A stretch of DNA of 64,000 bases from Hyphomonas sp. (GCF_017792385.1 NZ_CP051230.1:868001-932000), one strand, 5' to 3'. Shown: positions 25,663-34,270, counted from the stretch's first letter. The notes: generated by a model not told the origin, from the sequence alone. A program made the numbers and translations.

Positions 25663-26156
25663 AACGCGCTCCCCGCCGATGTGGCGTGCGGAGCGGGCGA
25701 ACAGGTTTGGCGCAGGAGCCAGGCGCGATGTTGAGCGGCTGTGTAGCCGCGCGGCTCTAGGCCTGCTGACAGCCTGTTGTGAACGTGGCGCCAATAGTCC
25801 GTCGCGGCGTCAGCCGGCTCGATGCCGAGCGCTTCGATCGCATCGGCGAACTGAAGAACCCGTTCGACTTTGGGCCAGCCGGAGAGACGCAACAGACTGT
25901 CGCCGCCGGGCGTCACATGCGGCACGGTCGCATAGGGCTCACCTGCTCTGGGCGCGCGCAGAATGTCGATCCGGCTTTCCGCCGTACCGAAATCATTTGC
26001 CTGCCAGCGGACGAAGGCGAAGACGGCGCCGGGATCGAAAGCGACGGTGCTGCGACTGCGGCTCTGGATCGTTGTCCGCGCGATCCGGCCGAAGCGAATC
26101 CAGTGCTCGATCTGCTTCTCGATCCAGACGAGCTCGACAATGGCGCCGCCGCTCAT
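25659..26156 (-). CDS. DUF2840 family protein
   Basis: The 165-aa protein has WIEKQIEHWIRFGR, VFAFVRWQANDFGTAESRID and LSGWPKVERVLQFADAIEAL, the usual DUF2840 sequence, a family found upstream of traF in trb-type elements. Role unknown. It overlaps the HTH gene upstream and traF downstream by four bases each, pointing to one transcript. The normally adjacent parA gene of related elements is absent here. Confidence 0.82.
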   Translation of the reverse strand: MSGGAIVELVWIEKQIEHWIRFGRIARTTIQSRSRSTVAFDPGAVFAFVRWQANDFGTAESRIDILRAPRAGEPYATVPHVTPGGDSLLRLSGWPKVERVLQFADAIEALGIEPADAATDYWRHVHNRLSAGLEPRGYTAAQHRAWLLRQTCSPAPHATSAGSAL

Positions 26157-26437
26157 GAGCGGGCCTTCCGTGCATAGGCGGGCGAGATCGCTGCATGCCG
26201 CTTGGCGGGCAACACCTCGTCGCCCGTGTCGTCCGAGGTCGAGTTCTTCTCTCCCCGGCTAACCCAGGCCTGCAGATCCTCGATCGCGTAGACGACACGC
26301 CCGCCGATCTTCGAGTAGCGCGGTCCCGTGCCGTAGGTGCGATGTTTTTCGAGCGTCCGCCCCGAAAGGCCGAGAAAACGGGCCGCTTCAGGCGTTCTTA
26401 AATAGCGTGGGGGAAGTCCGGCATTGGGATCGGGCAT
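26153..26437 (-). CDS. Excisionase/AlpA-like helix-turn-helix protein
   Basis: The 94-aa protein carries RYLRTPEAARFLGLSGRTLEK and KIGGRVVYAIEDLQAWVSRG, the winged-helix HTH_17 layout of AlpA and Xis proteins. It could regulate the downstream traF cluster or act as recombination directionality factor for the integrase. It is the first gene of the HTH-DUF2840-traF-DUF736 set. Confidence 0.82.
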   Translation of the reverse strand: MPDPNAGLPPRYLRTPEAARFLGLSGRTLEKHRTYGTGPRYSKIGGRVVYAIEDLQAWVSRGEKNSTSDDTGDEVLPAKRHAAISPAYARKARS

Positions 26438-26657
26438 GGGTCGCGTCTCCGGTTAGGCCATCCCGCTGCGGGAAGCGCGGGACTGTCGGAGACGAGAAAA
26501 GCGGAGAAGCGAGGCCGGGAGGGATGACGATCAGCGGATGGTAAAAACGTCACCCCATACCGTCATCAGCACATGCATATTCCCGACGCGGTTGGGTGGC
26601 GTTCCAAAGGACGGAGATTGGTCGTGCGAGATGTCAGACTGACGTGTATTCTAAAGA

Positions 26658-27188
26658 TCAGCTTAGCCTGTAGACGTGACGAAGCTGCACGCAGACGAAA
26701 TTCAGATCAACGGCGAGCTTTGCGAGCTCGCCCATGATTTCGTCGCACCGAGCCTGCGAGAGATCTTCCTGCGTGAAATCTACATCGTGTCCCCGACGAT
26801 GCACGTCAGACCGCATGATGGGCTGTCCGATTGCGAGGAAATCGAACAAGAACTGTGAGTGGAGGATGCCGTTTCGCCGCTTGCGCTCTGTATGTAGACG
26901 ATCGACCACTTGCTCGAAGTGTTCATACCAGCCGTCAATCTGAATGCGATCGAAGGGTTCGTCAGCCTGCACTAGGTCGCGGAACGCATTGATCTTGTCG
27001 ACATTCCTGAGCCCAGCGAGCCAATGGTGGGTTTCGTTCCATTCGTCATGGCCGCGCGCGAGCAGAAACATTTGATCGATCTGCCCTTCCAGCCATTGAA
27101 ACGAGATTACGTATTGCCCCACAAAACTATAGAAGCGCTCCGCTTCGGCGATTGCGGCAGGATCATCTTCCCAACGGTTTCTGGTCAT
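26658..27188 (-). CDS. Hypothetical protein with a HEPN-like RNxxxH motif
   Basis: The 176-aa, mostly helical protein is not recognised. Residues ERKRRNGILHSQFLF contain R-N-x3-H, the signature of HEPN ribonucleases, within a helical context, and the N-terminus (FYSFVGQYVISFQWLEGQID) resembles proteins of that fold. It stands alone, with gaps of 220 and 59 bases to its neighbours, between transfer and regulatory genes. It might be a toxin or defence protein, but a single short motif is weak evidence. Confidence 0.5.
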   Translation of the reverse strand: MTRNRWEDDPAAIAEAERFYSFVGQYVISFQWLEGQIDQMFLLARGHDEWNETHHWLAGLRNVDKINAFRDLVQADEPFDRIQIDGWYEHFEQVVDRLHTERKRRNGILHSQFLFDFLAIGQPIMRSDVHRRGHDVDFTQEDLSQARCDEIMGELAKLAVDLNFVCVQLRHVYRLS

Positions 27189-27247
27189 GTTTTCCCTCTC
27201 TGAGATTGCCGCAGGGAAAAGATAGCAATCTTTGCAGGGTCTGATGA

Positions 27248-27956
27248 CTACTTGCCGCGCAGCAGATTTCTATACCCCTGATCGATCATCATTCGGCCAT
27301 GGGATGCCAGGCGCGCAACCTGCGCCTTAAGCGAACTCGTCTTCCAGGGTTCGGCGGCGACGCGATCGGCGCCAAAGAAAACGGTAGCGACGGCGCGATA
27401 GCTGGCGCCGCTCTGGCGTCCGTCGATTGTCCGCAGAGCGCGTTTCAGGCGGTCGCGTCGCTGCCGCGTGATTGGCGGATCGGCATCGCGGTCGATGATT
27501 TGGTGATACAGTCGATCAGCCGCAGCGAGCCTAGTGGGCCAGTCGCCATCGAGTGGCAGCAGGAGGCCAACGGGCCCATCACCGACCTGATCGCCGACAA
27601 GATTGACGCCTTCCTTCAGCCGAACCCATGACAGTCCCTCGGCGTCGATCTTGCGGTCCGCAATGCTTTCGGGGGGTATGGATGCGGTCAAGCCGATGTC
27701 CGGCAGAACGGCGATGAGTTGGACCACCGCAGGCGCTGCGGATGGGAGCCAGTAGATTGGTGCGTTGAGCGCATTGAGTTTTGGATCTGCAAGGAAATCG
27801 CAACCCCCAGTCGGCTGGAGCGCTACCGCCCTCCCGCATCAGGTTATAGTCCTTGCGATAGTGCAGGTTTCGTCGAAGGCATTCCCAGGCGAGTCCGGAG
27901 ATGCCGAGATCATCGAAATGATCGTATTGGTGATCGTCGCGCCAGTCGGTTGGCAT
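27248..27956 (-). pseudogene. DUF6499/DUF2285 regulator, broken by a frameshift
   Basis: Translation from 27956 gives MPTDWRDDHQYDHFDDLGIS and WECLRRNLHYRKDYNLM, a DUF6499-type N-terminus, and then turns to nonsense after DWGLRF. In the next frame the text continues LADPKLNALNAPIYWLPS and VVQLIAVLPDIGL into a DUF2285 domain ending RMMIDQGYRNLLRGK at 27248. One extra base in the run at 27793-27798 (GGAAATCG on the plus strand) explains it. Such proteins are putative DNA-binding regulators next to transfer genes. The break is a real mutation, a sequencing error or, less likely, programmed frameshifting. Confidence 0.75.
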
Positions 27957-28087
27957 GGCGAACTCCTCCCAATCACGCGCCGAAATGTGGAGCAGCGTCA
28001 GTTGTTTGGGATGTTTCTCAATAAATCTGCGGTTGCATAGTATGGCCGCAGGCATCGTGTGATGCGTTGGACGCATCAGAGCACTCT

Positions 28088-28363
28088 TCAGCCCGTGGGA
28101 AGGCCATTCTTCAGCAGGTCTCGATAACCTTGCTCGGTCATCCAGCGAGCGCGTGACAGGTGACTGTCATGGACACGGCGGGCGCGTTCCGGTTCCTCAT
28201 CCGCATCGATGCCGAGCAGAAGCGACGACACTTCTTCCAGCGATGCTCCCGCGTCATTCGCGTCGAGAAGCCGCATGTAAAGCGCGAAGTGATCACGGTC
28301 ATAGACGGTCACGGCCGCGTCGTTCGGCGGAGCGTCAGCGATCATAATCTGGGTGGCGGGCAT
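28088..28363 (-). CDS. DUF2285-type small regulator
   Basis: The 91-aa protein (VYDRDHFALYMRLLDANDAG then SRARWMTEQGYRDLLKNG) resembles the C-terminal half of the broken DUF2285 gene upstream in the map, including the closing GYR(N/D)LL motif. I take the ATG at 28363. It probably binds DNA; role unknown. Located between the broken paralog and the XRE gene. Confidence 0.75.
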   Translation of the reverse strand: MPATQIMIADAPPNDAAVTVYDRDHFALYMRLLDANDAGASLEEVSSLLLGIDADEEPERARRVHDSHLSRARWMTEQGYRDLLKNGLPTG

Positions 28364-28486
28364 CGGTGTCCTTACGGGTCTGGCGCGAATTATTAATGAA
28401 CCGGAAACCATAAAGTACGCAAGCGCCGGCCGGTTGAAATCTCCAGTCCTGGCTGTGAGCAGACCGACGGGTCAGCTCCAGTGTCG

Positions 28487-28529
28487 CGCATTATAATACG
28501 TCGCATTAAAATACGCGATCCGCATTTTA
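28487..28529 (+). promoter_or_regulatory. Tandem operator repeats and -10 box before the XRE gene
   Basis: CGCATTATAATACG (28487-28500) and CGCATTAAAATACG (28502-28515) are near-identical 14-mers with 15-base period, followed by a partial copy CGCATTTTA (28521-28529) ending 7 bases before the XRE ATG. The first copy contains a consensus TATAAT at 28492-28497. Repeats over the promoter suggest autoregulation by the XRE protein. Confidence 0.55.
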
Positions 28530-28536
28530 CTGGCGG

Positions 28537-28764
28537 ATGGATATTCGGGAAGTATTTGGTGCGAACCTACAGTTTTTTCGGGAGAAAGCCGGCCTCAGCC
28601 AAGCTGCTTTGGCGGACAAGATGGGCGTCGACCGCGCGCACATAAGCGCCATGGAGCGTGGCCAGCAGAACGTCACCATCATTACGCTCTGGCACGTAGC
28701 CGAGGCGCTCGACGTCAAACCGGCGGCGCTACTGGACGATCAGCGAAAGAGAAAAAGGGCATGA
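28537..28764 (+). CDS. XRE (Cro/CI-type) transcriptional regulator
   Basis: The 75-aa protein is one HTH_3 domain: LQFFREKAGLSQAALADKMG and VDRAHISAMERGQQNVTI, followed by LWHVAEALDVKPAALL. Single-domain XRE proteins of this size often regulate transfer or excision in ICEs. It is the only plus-strand gene among the core genes here and is followed at once by a strong hairpin. Confidence 0.9.
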   Translation: MDIREVFGANLQFFREKAGLSQAALADKMGVDRAHISAMERGQQNVTIITLWHVAEALDVKPAALLDDQRKRKRA

Positions 28765-28765
28765 A

Positions 28766-28800
28766 GACAGCCCCGCCCGGTCTTGCCGGGCGGGGCTGTC
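28766..28800. terminator. Perfect 15-bp hairpin between convergent genes
   Basis: GACAGCCCCGCCCGG (28766-28780) pairs fully with CCGGGCGGGGCTGTC (28786-28800) around the loop TCTTG. It lies 1 base after the XRE stop and 7 bases from the end of the convergent DUF736 gene. On the minus strand it is followed by a T-rich stretch (CCCTTTTTCTCTTT), so it probably ends the DUF736 transcript and may block both directions. Confidence 0.75.
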
Positions 28801-28807
28801 GGAGGCG

Positions 28808-29140
28808 TCAGTCGCCGTTCTGGCGACGTGACCGCGACCAGATGAGGCTGTAGCTATCTTCACCTTCGATTACGGTGTCGTCGAAGAGGTTGGCGTAGAT
28901 CGGAGCGGTGAAGCTCGGATCGTCGAGCTTGAGGCTCAGATAGTCGCGGCCCTCGTTCGAGCGCTTGGACCAGGCGGCGCCGATCTCGGCGCGGCCGACG
29001 AAGACGCGGTGGCTGGGCGCGTTGTCATTCGTGCGATCCTCTTCCGGGATGATCCTTACATTCTTCGCCTGAACGCTGAGGGTGACGATTTCGCCGACGT
29101 ACTCGTTGGCGGACTTCTTGAAAGTTCCGATGGTGGCCAT
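28808..29140 (-). CDS. DUF736 family protein (second copy)
   Basis: The 110-aa protein starts MATIGTFKKSANEYVGEIVT and has the family pattern APSHRVFVGRAEIGAAWSK and LDDPSFTAPIYANLF. It is more typical of the family than the copy at 24723-25070. Start chosen at 29140, after an AAGGAGAA ribosome site. A long structured leader precedes it. Confidence 0.9.
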   Translation of the reverse strand: MATIGTFKKSANEYVGEIVTLSVQAKNVRIIPEEDRTNDNAPSHRVFVGRAEIGAAWSKRSNEGRDYLSLKLDDPSFTAPIYANLFDDTVIEGEDSYSLIWSRSRRQNGD

Positions 29141-29542
29141 GTCAGTTCTCCTTTTGGCTTCCGAGCCCGCGCCCTTCGCGGCCTCGATGGCGATCGACGA
29201 GGCCGGGACGACCGCCGACGCAGTCCGAGGGACCCGCAGCGCATGCGAAGGACGGCGGAGACGGAGTTTCATGGTCCGCGAGGAATGGGCGCAGCCCAGG
29301 GGAAGAAAGTTCGGCTCCGCCGTTGCGGCCAAGGCGGTCGAGGCGTCAGCCGATCCCGGCCAGATCAGTCCATGAGAGGCCGTGTTGGGCGTGGGTGATG
29401 AGCTAAGGAGAACACGGATAAACCAGTATGGTGACCTGAAGTGTCTGTCGCTTGTACTAGACGATCAGATCAGCCAACCTATTGTTTCGCGCAAAGAACG
29501 TTCGGTGTCAGACCTGAGCGGGAAACCGAAGCGTGATGGGGC
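29141..29542 (-). other. Leader of DUF736 with conserved blocks; remainder without genes
   Basis: The 402 bases hold no convincing gene. Nearest the DUF736 start are three blocks also found before DUF2493: CCGCGCCCTTCGCGGCC (29167-29183), GGCCGGGAC (29201-29209) and GCGAAGGACGGCGGAG (29245-29260). GGCCTCG (29180-29186) and CGAGGCC (29198-29204) can form a hairpin. This is probably an untranslated leader on the minus strand. Beyond about 29380 I see nothing. Confidence 0.5.
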
Positions 29543-30475
29543 TCAAATCCCACGACTAGTTTCGTTGTGAGCTTCCACGAACCCTTCGACGTTCAATAGC
29601 TCGGCCATCCAGTCCATGAACACCTTCAGGCGCGGCGCGAGGTATCGTCGGCGGGCGTAGAGAAAGGAAACCGGGACCGGCGCGGGACGGTATTCGGTCA
29701 GTACCTCAATCAGGCGTCCGGCCGCGATGTCGTCGGCAACATCATGGGCCGGAACCTGGATCAATCCGTGTCCGGAGAGAGCTCCAGCCACATAGCTTTC
29801 GGCGTTGTCGACGCAGAGGTAGCTGCGCATCTCGACCGTAACCTCCTGACCGTTCTCAAGCCCATCCCATTCGGCGGAAAGTGCGGGCATCCGCAGTGCG
29901 TAATTGACCAGACAATGATCCGTCAGATCCGCAGGCGTCTTCGGAACCCCGTGGCGCGCGATGTAGTCGGCGCTACCACAGGTCAGCATCGGCACATCTC
30001 CGATCTTGCGGCAGATCAGTTCGCTGTCCTCCAGTTCGGCCAGCCGCACCACCGCATCGATGCCTTCGGACACGAGATCGATCAACCGGTCTGTGGCGCT
30101 GATGTCGAGCGTTATTGCCGGGAAGCGAGCGCGAAACTCATGCAGATGCGGAATCACCATGCGTCTGGCAATCCGGCTTGGCATGTCGATCCGCAGACGC
30201 CCCGAGATATCATCTGGCCGAAACCGATATTGTCCTTCAGCCTGCGCGACGGCATCGACCAGATCGCGGGCGGTGTCCGCGAACTGCAGCCCCTCCTGTG
30301 TCGGACGCACCACGCGGGTTGTGCGCTGTAGGAGTTGTACGCCCAACCGGTCTTCAAGCGCCTGCACCGTGCTGGAGACGGTCGAGCGCGGTAGACCAAG
30401 CGCCTCGGCCGCGCGGGTGAAATTCCCGCTCTCCACAACCTGAACGAAGGCCTGCATCTGTTGAATTCTGTCCAT
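29543..30475 (-). CDS. LysR-family transcriptional regulator, divergent from SDR
   Basis: The 310-aa protein starts at 30475 (MDRIQQMQAFVQVVESGNFT) with a LysR HTH (TRAAEALGLPRSTVSSTVQAL) and a substrate-binding domain (GRLRIDMPSRIARRMVIPHL). It belongs to the large group of LysR regulators that control a divergent oxidoreductase. The shared intergenic region has a 15-base palindrome. The open frame upstream to 30676 crosses into the SDR gene and is rejected. Confidence 0.9.
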   Translation of the reverse strand: MDRIQQMQAFVQVVESGNFTRAAEALGLPRSTVSSTVQALEDRLGVQLLQRTTRVVRPTQEGLQFADTARDLVDAVAQAEGQYRFRPDDISGRLRIDMPSRIARRMVIPHLHEFRARFPAITLDISATDRLIDLVSEGIDAVVRLAELEDSELICRKIGDVPMLTCGSADYIARHGVPKTPADLTDHCLVNYALRMPALSAEWDGLENGQEVTVEMRSYLCVDNAESYVAGALSGHGLIQVPAHDVADDIAAGRLIEVLTEYRPAPVPVSFLYARRRYLAPRLKVFMDWMAELLNVEGFVEAHNETSRGI

Positions 30476-30494
30476 GCCAATTGTTCGCCATTTC

Positions 30495-30509
30495 TGACAG
30501 ATGATGTCA
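30495..30509. promoter_or_regulatory. Palindrome TGACA-N5-TGTCA in the LysR/SDR intergenic region
   Basis: TGACAGATGATGTCA lies 20 bases from the LysR start and 92 from the SDR start. On the minus strand it overlaps TTGACA (30505-30510), a possible -35 box of the LysR gene. Its form and place suit an autoregulatory LysR site. Confidence 0.45.
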
Positions 30510-30600
30510 AGTTGTGCATGTTTATCCGAAATGCTGGACAGGTCATCTATTGTGCAAGGCGCCGAACCAAGCGGCGTTTTCACAATGGAAAGGAAACGGC

Positions 30601-31374
30601 ATGTCGAGAAACAGCATCGAAGGAAAAGTGGTTTTGATCGCGGGGGGTGCGAAGAACCTGGGCGGGTTGCTGGCACGCAAGTTCGCCAAATCCCGCGCGA
30701 AGGCCATCGCCATCCACTATAACAGCGACGCCACGAAGGCGGCCGCCGAAGAAACGATCGCGGCGATCGAATCCGCTGGCGCCGAAGCGGTGGCCTTCCA
30801 GGCTGACCTGACCTCGGCGGCGGCGATGGAAAAACTGTTCGCGGACACGGTCGCTGCCGTGGGACGCCCCGACATCGCGATCAACACGGTCGGCATGGTG
30901 GTGAAGAAGCCGATGGCCGAGGTGACTGAAGAGGTCTTCGATCAATCCTGTGCGGTCAATGTGAAGTCCGCCTTCTTCTTCCTCAAAGAGGCTGGCAAGC
31001 ACGTCAACGATAACGGCAAGATCTGCACGATCGTCACTTCACTACTGGGCGCCTATACGCCCTTCTATGCGGCCTATGAAGGACTGAAAGCGCCGGTGGA
31101 GCATTTCACCCGTGCTGCGTCTAAGGAACTCGGAGATCGCGGCATTTCAGTAACTGCAATCGGCCCCGGCCCAATGGATACGCCGTTCTTCTACCCTGCC
31201 GAGGGTGAGGAAGCGCAGCAGTACCACAAAACCGCAGCAGCGCTTTCTCCCTTCTCGAAGACAGGCTTGACCGACATCGAGGATATCGCGCCTTGGATCA
31301 CCTTCATGGTCTCCGACGGATGGTGGATGACCGGCCAGACCATCCTCGTCAACGGCGGCTACACCACCAAGTGA
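30601..31374 (+). CDS. SDR-family oxidoreductase
   Basis: The 257-aa protein is a classical short-chain dehydrogenase: glycine-rich nucleotide-binding stretch VLIAGGAKNLGGLLARKFAK, IAINTVGMV in place of NAG, Ser in CTIVTSLLGAY and the YxxxK catalytic pair in FYAAYEGLKAPVEHF, with a C-terminal WWMTGQTILVNGGY. It reduces or oxidises a carbonyl/alcohol using NAD(P)H; the substrate is unknown. Start at 30601 after GGAAAGGAAAC. Likely under control of the divergent LysR gene; followed by DUF924 at 62 bases. Confidence 0.9.
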   Translation: MSRNSIEGKVVLIAGGAKNLGGLLARKFAKSRAKAIAIHYNSDATKAAAEETIAAIESAGAEAVAFQADLTSAAAMEKLFADTVAAVGRPDIAINTVGMVVKKPMAEVTEEVFDQSCAVNVKSAFFFLKEAGKHVNDNGKICTIVTSLLGAYTPFYAAYEGLKAPVEHFTRAASKELGDRGISVTAIGPGPMDTPFFYPAEGEEAQQYHKTAAALSPFSKTGLTDIEDIAPWITFMVSDGWWMTGQTILVNGGYTTK

Positions 31375-31436
31375 GCCGTTTTGGCCGGCGGCGACTTGCC
31401 GCCGGCCTTTTCCATCCAGCAAGATTGGCGCGCAGT

Positions 31437-31976
31437 ATGACAGATCCGCGTATCGGTGAAGTGATCGCATGGTGGCGAGCGGCATCCAAAGACTGGTTCT
31501 CCAAATCGCCCGCGTTCGACGGCGCCTTTCGCAGGCGATTTGTCCCCCTGCATGAGGCTGCCATGGCGGGTGATCTCTCGGCTTGGGAGGCCATACCCGA
31601 GGGTTGTCTCGCCCTGCTGATCCTGCTGGATCAGTATCCACGCAACGCGTTTCGCGGCACGAAAGAGATGTATCACTCAGATCAGCAGGCCCTGTCGGTT
31701 GCGCACCACGCTGAGAAGCAAGAGTTCATCAGACAGGCGCCGCGGGACTTACGTCTGTTCATGCTGTTACCCTTCGCCCATTCCGAAACGCTTAAGGATC
31801 AGGACCTGTCGGTGGAGCTGCATCGCCGCTACCTGCCTTCGGGGCTCCACAAGGCAAAGCGTCATCGCGACATCATCGCCCGCTTCGGCCGCTTTCCCCA
31901 CAGGCAGCCGGTCTTCGAACGCATGCCGACGGCCGAGGAAAGCCAATATTTGAATGCAGGCGGATTTCAGGGATAG
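31437..31976 (+). CDS. DUF924 family protein
   Basis: The 179-aa helical protein has EVIAWWRAASKDWFSKSPAF, LALLILLDQYPRNAFRGT and LLPFAHSETLKDQDLSVEL, the pattern of DUF924, which resembles a TPR-like fold. Function unknown. It lies in a plus-strand cargo run SDR-DUF924-LtrA-channel with gaps of 62, 27 and 1 bases, so the genes may be co-transcribed. Confidence 0.85.
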   Translation: MTDPRIGEVIAWWRAASKDWFSKSPAFDGAFRRRFVPLHEAAMAGDLSAWEAIPEGCLALLILLDQYPRNAFRGTKEMYHSDQQALSVAHHAEKQEFIRQAPRDLRLFMLLPFAHSETLKDQDLSVELHRRYLPSGLHKAKRHRDIIARFGRFPHRQPVFERMPTAEESQYLNAGGFQG

Positions 31977-32003
31977 TTACTAAAAACACCACGAGGAAAT
32001 TCC

Positions 32004-33176
32004 ATGTCCAGCCTAATTCATCGCCTCGTGCCAACTGGCGCCTTACGCAACCTCGCTCCCAAAGAAACGCCCCGAGTGACCAATATGGAGCTGTTCTTCG
32101 ATCTCGTTTACGTCTTCACCATCATTCAGCTCTCGCATTACCTGTTGGAACACGCGAACTGGCTCGGCGCGCTTGAGTATCTGACGCTCTTCGCCGCCGT
32201 CTGGTGGGCGTGGAACTACACCGCATGGGCCGCGAACTGGGTGAACCCGGATCATCCTAGCGGGCGTGGATTGATGATTGTCCTGATGGGCTGCGCGCTG
32301 CTGATGGCGGTGGCGGCGCCGCAGGCCTTTAGCGAACGCGCGGAATTGTTCGCCATCGCGTATGTCTCCATGGCGCTGATCCGTGCAGGCTATATGGGCT
32401 TTGTCTTTCGCGGTCAGGTCATGGGGCGTAACTATTTCCAGCTTGGCGCCTGGAGCGCGATTTCCGGCGCCTTCTGGATCATCGGCGCCTTTGTGGAACC
32501 TGCACGGCTGGCGCTTTGGATCCTCGCTGTGCTGATCGACTATGCCGCGCCCTATTTGGGGTTCTGGCTTCCGGGCCAAGGCGCGACCCCGATGTCGAGC
32601 TGGACACTGAAGGGGTTGCACCTCTTCGAGCGTAACCAACTGATCTTCATCATCGCGCTCGGCGAATCCATTCTCCTACTTGGCGGCTATCTGGTCGGCC
32701 ACGAGATCCATGTGGACACGGGTGCCGCCGCGCTGATTGGGTTCCTGCTGATCGTGACGCTGTGGTGGATCTACTTCGTCGATCTCGCGGAGCCGGGGGA
32801 ACACCGGTTCGAACATGAGACGGATCACACCAGTCTCGCCCGCGCAGGTTTGGCCTACGCACATGGGGTCGCGGTCTGCGGCGCCATCGTGACCGCCGTC
32901 GCCATTGAGATGATCGTGGCCCATCCCCATGACGCGATCCATGCCGAGACCGCGATCATCGCCTTCGCCGGGCCATCGCTCTTCCTTCTCGGCTGCACAA
33001 TCTTTCACCGCGTCACTGCGGAACGGTTGCGCGGCCTCTACCTTCTGGCCGTCGCGGCGCTGGCGGCCTGGGGCTGGGCATGCGTAGGTCTGCACCTGCA
33101 AGGGCTCTGGCTCGGCGCGGGTGTCCTGCTGATCATGGTGGCCATGGCGGCGCTCGGTCATCGGAAGGTGGCCTGA
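32004..33176 (+). CDS. LtrA-type (low temperature requirement) membrane protein
   Basis: The 390-aa protein has about ten hydrophobic segments and the LtrA hallmarks VTNMELFFDLVYVFTIIQLS, WVNPDHPSGRGLMI and LFERNQLIFIIALGESILLL. LtrA proteins are named from a Listeria cold-growth locus; their activity is unknown. It sits in the inner membrane. The next gene starts one base after its stop, which suggests coupled expression with the potassium-channel-like protein. Confidence 0.88.
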   Translation: MSSLIHRLVPTGALRNLAPKETPRVTNMELFFDLVYVFTIIQLSHYLLEHANWLGALEYLTLFAAVWWAWNYTAWAANWVNPDHPSGRGLMIVLMGCALLMAVAAPQAFSERAELFAIAYVSMALIRAGYMGFVFRGQVMGRNYFQLGAWSAISGAFWIIGAFVEPARLALWILAVLIDYAAPYLGFWLPGQGATPMSSWTLKGLHLFERNQLIFIIALGESILLLGGYLVGHEIHVDTGAAALIGFLLIVTLWWIYFVDLAEPGEHRFEHETDHTSLARAGLAYAHGVAVCGAIVTAVAIEMIVAHPHDAIHAETAIIAFAGPSLFLLGCTIFHRVTAERLRGLYLLAVAALAAWGWACVGLHLQGLWLGAGVLLIMVAMAALGHRKVA

Positions 33177-33177
33177 G

Positions 33178-33831
33178 ATGCTGTCGCTTCCCACCGCCAG
33201 GAACAAGGTCGCCGCCAATGCTGGCTTTTTGGCCGCGATCCTGATCCACAATCTGACCTATCCCTTGTCAGCCGCCGCTGGGGTTTGGCCTGCACTGTTC
33301 TATGGCTTTTACGCGGCGATTTTCGGAGTGGCGACCTGGGCACTCACGGGTCATCGCCTTCAACGCATTTTTGTTGGGAGCGCGGGGCTCGCTGTGTTCA
33401 TCGCGGGCATTCTGAATTCCTATGTCCCCTCGAACGGGACAGCACTCGCCGTCTACCTGACATCCATGGTTTATCATCTCGGCATGATCGTGGTGCTGGC
33501 CCGTTACACCTTCGGCGCGCGGACGGTGATGACCGATGTGCTCCTCTCGGCCACTTCGCTCTACCTTGTCATCGGATCGGGCTTCGCCGCCGTTCTGGCC
33601 TTCATCGAATGGTGCGCGCCGGGGTCCTTCGTGGCGAGTTCGGGTGCCGCTATCGACTGGCAACAGATGGTCTACTTCAGCTACGTTACCCTCACCACAC
33701 TCGGCTACGGCGATATCACTCCTGTCGGATTCTACGCGCAGTCCTTCGTCAACTTCGAAGCGATAGGTGGTACGCTCTACACAGTGATCCTTCTATCGCG
33801 ACTGGTGGGCTTGCATGCCAGTCGCCAGTAA
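33178..33831 (+). CDS. Two-pore-domain-type ion channel protein
   Basis: The 217-aa protein has several membrane segments and ends with a pore region: VYFSYVTLTTLGYGDITPVG contains the K+ selectivity filter TLGYGD, followed by a last helix (GGTLYTVILLSRLVGLHA). It is probably a potassium channel of the Ion_trans_2 type. Starts one base after LtrA. No cytoplasmic regulatory (RCK) domain is present. Confidence 0.85.
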   Translation: MLSLPTARNKVAANAGFLAAILIHNLTYPLSAAAGVWPALFYGFYAAIFGVATWALTGHRLQRIFVGSAGLAVFIAGILNSYVPSNGTALAVYLTSMVYHLGMIVVLARYTFGARTVMTDVLLSATSLYLVIGSGFAAVLAFIEWCAPGSFVASSGAAIDWQQMVYFSYVTLTTLGYGDITPVGFYAQSFVNFEAIGGTLYTVILLSRLVGLHASRQ

Positions 33832-33841
33832 TGGAGAACTT

Positions 33842-34270
33842 TCAGACCAGCTGATGATGCGCGTCAGGTCCTGCAGGGGATGCGATGCGCACCCATGCCG
33901 TCGCGCCGACGATGATCGCACCGATGCTCGCGAAGATGAGGGTCCACGTCTCGCCCGCGCCGCCGGTCTCAGAGAGCCCCTTGACCGCGTGAAAACCGGC
34001 CAGTCCCGCCGGCAAGGCATAGAGCGCGCCGATCGCCAGGCGGATGGTCGGTGACCGGATCGTGGCGAACGCGACTTGCCCGAGGATAAGAGCGACGACG
34101 CCGACGAACAGGGCGACGGCGATGGCGCCGATCGGCCCCGCGCCGTTTTCAAAGGCATAGTATCCGACCCTGACGGTGACGAAGAACGGAAGCGCATAGA
34201 CGGCCAGGCTGAATAACAGCCAGCAGAGAAAGCCGAGGCCGACAACGCTCAGCAATGCGGACAGAAACAT
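33842..34270 (-). CDS. Small polytopic membrane protein, unknown
   Basis: The 142-aa protein has four hydrophobic segments (for example LLSVVGLGFLCWLLFSLAVY and GAIAVALFVGVVALILGQVA) and no motif I recognise. It is on the minus strand with the ICE core genes, converges on the channel gene and lies 121 bases beyond DUF2493. Probably an ICE-encoded inner-membrane protein. Confidence 0.6.
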   Translation of the reverse strand: MFLSALLSVVGLGFLCWLLFSLAVYALPFFVTVRVGYYAFENGAGPIGAIAVALFVGVVALILGQVAFATIRSPTIRLAIGALYALPAGLAGFHAVKGLSETGGAGETWTLIFASIGAIIVGATAWVRIASPAGPDAHHQLV

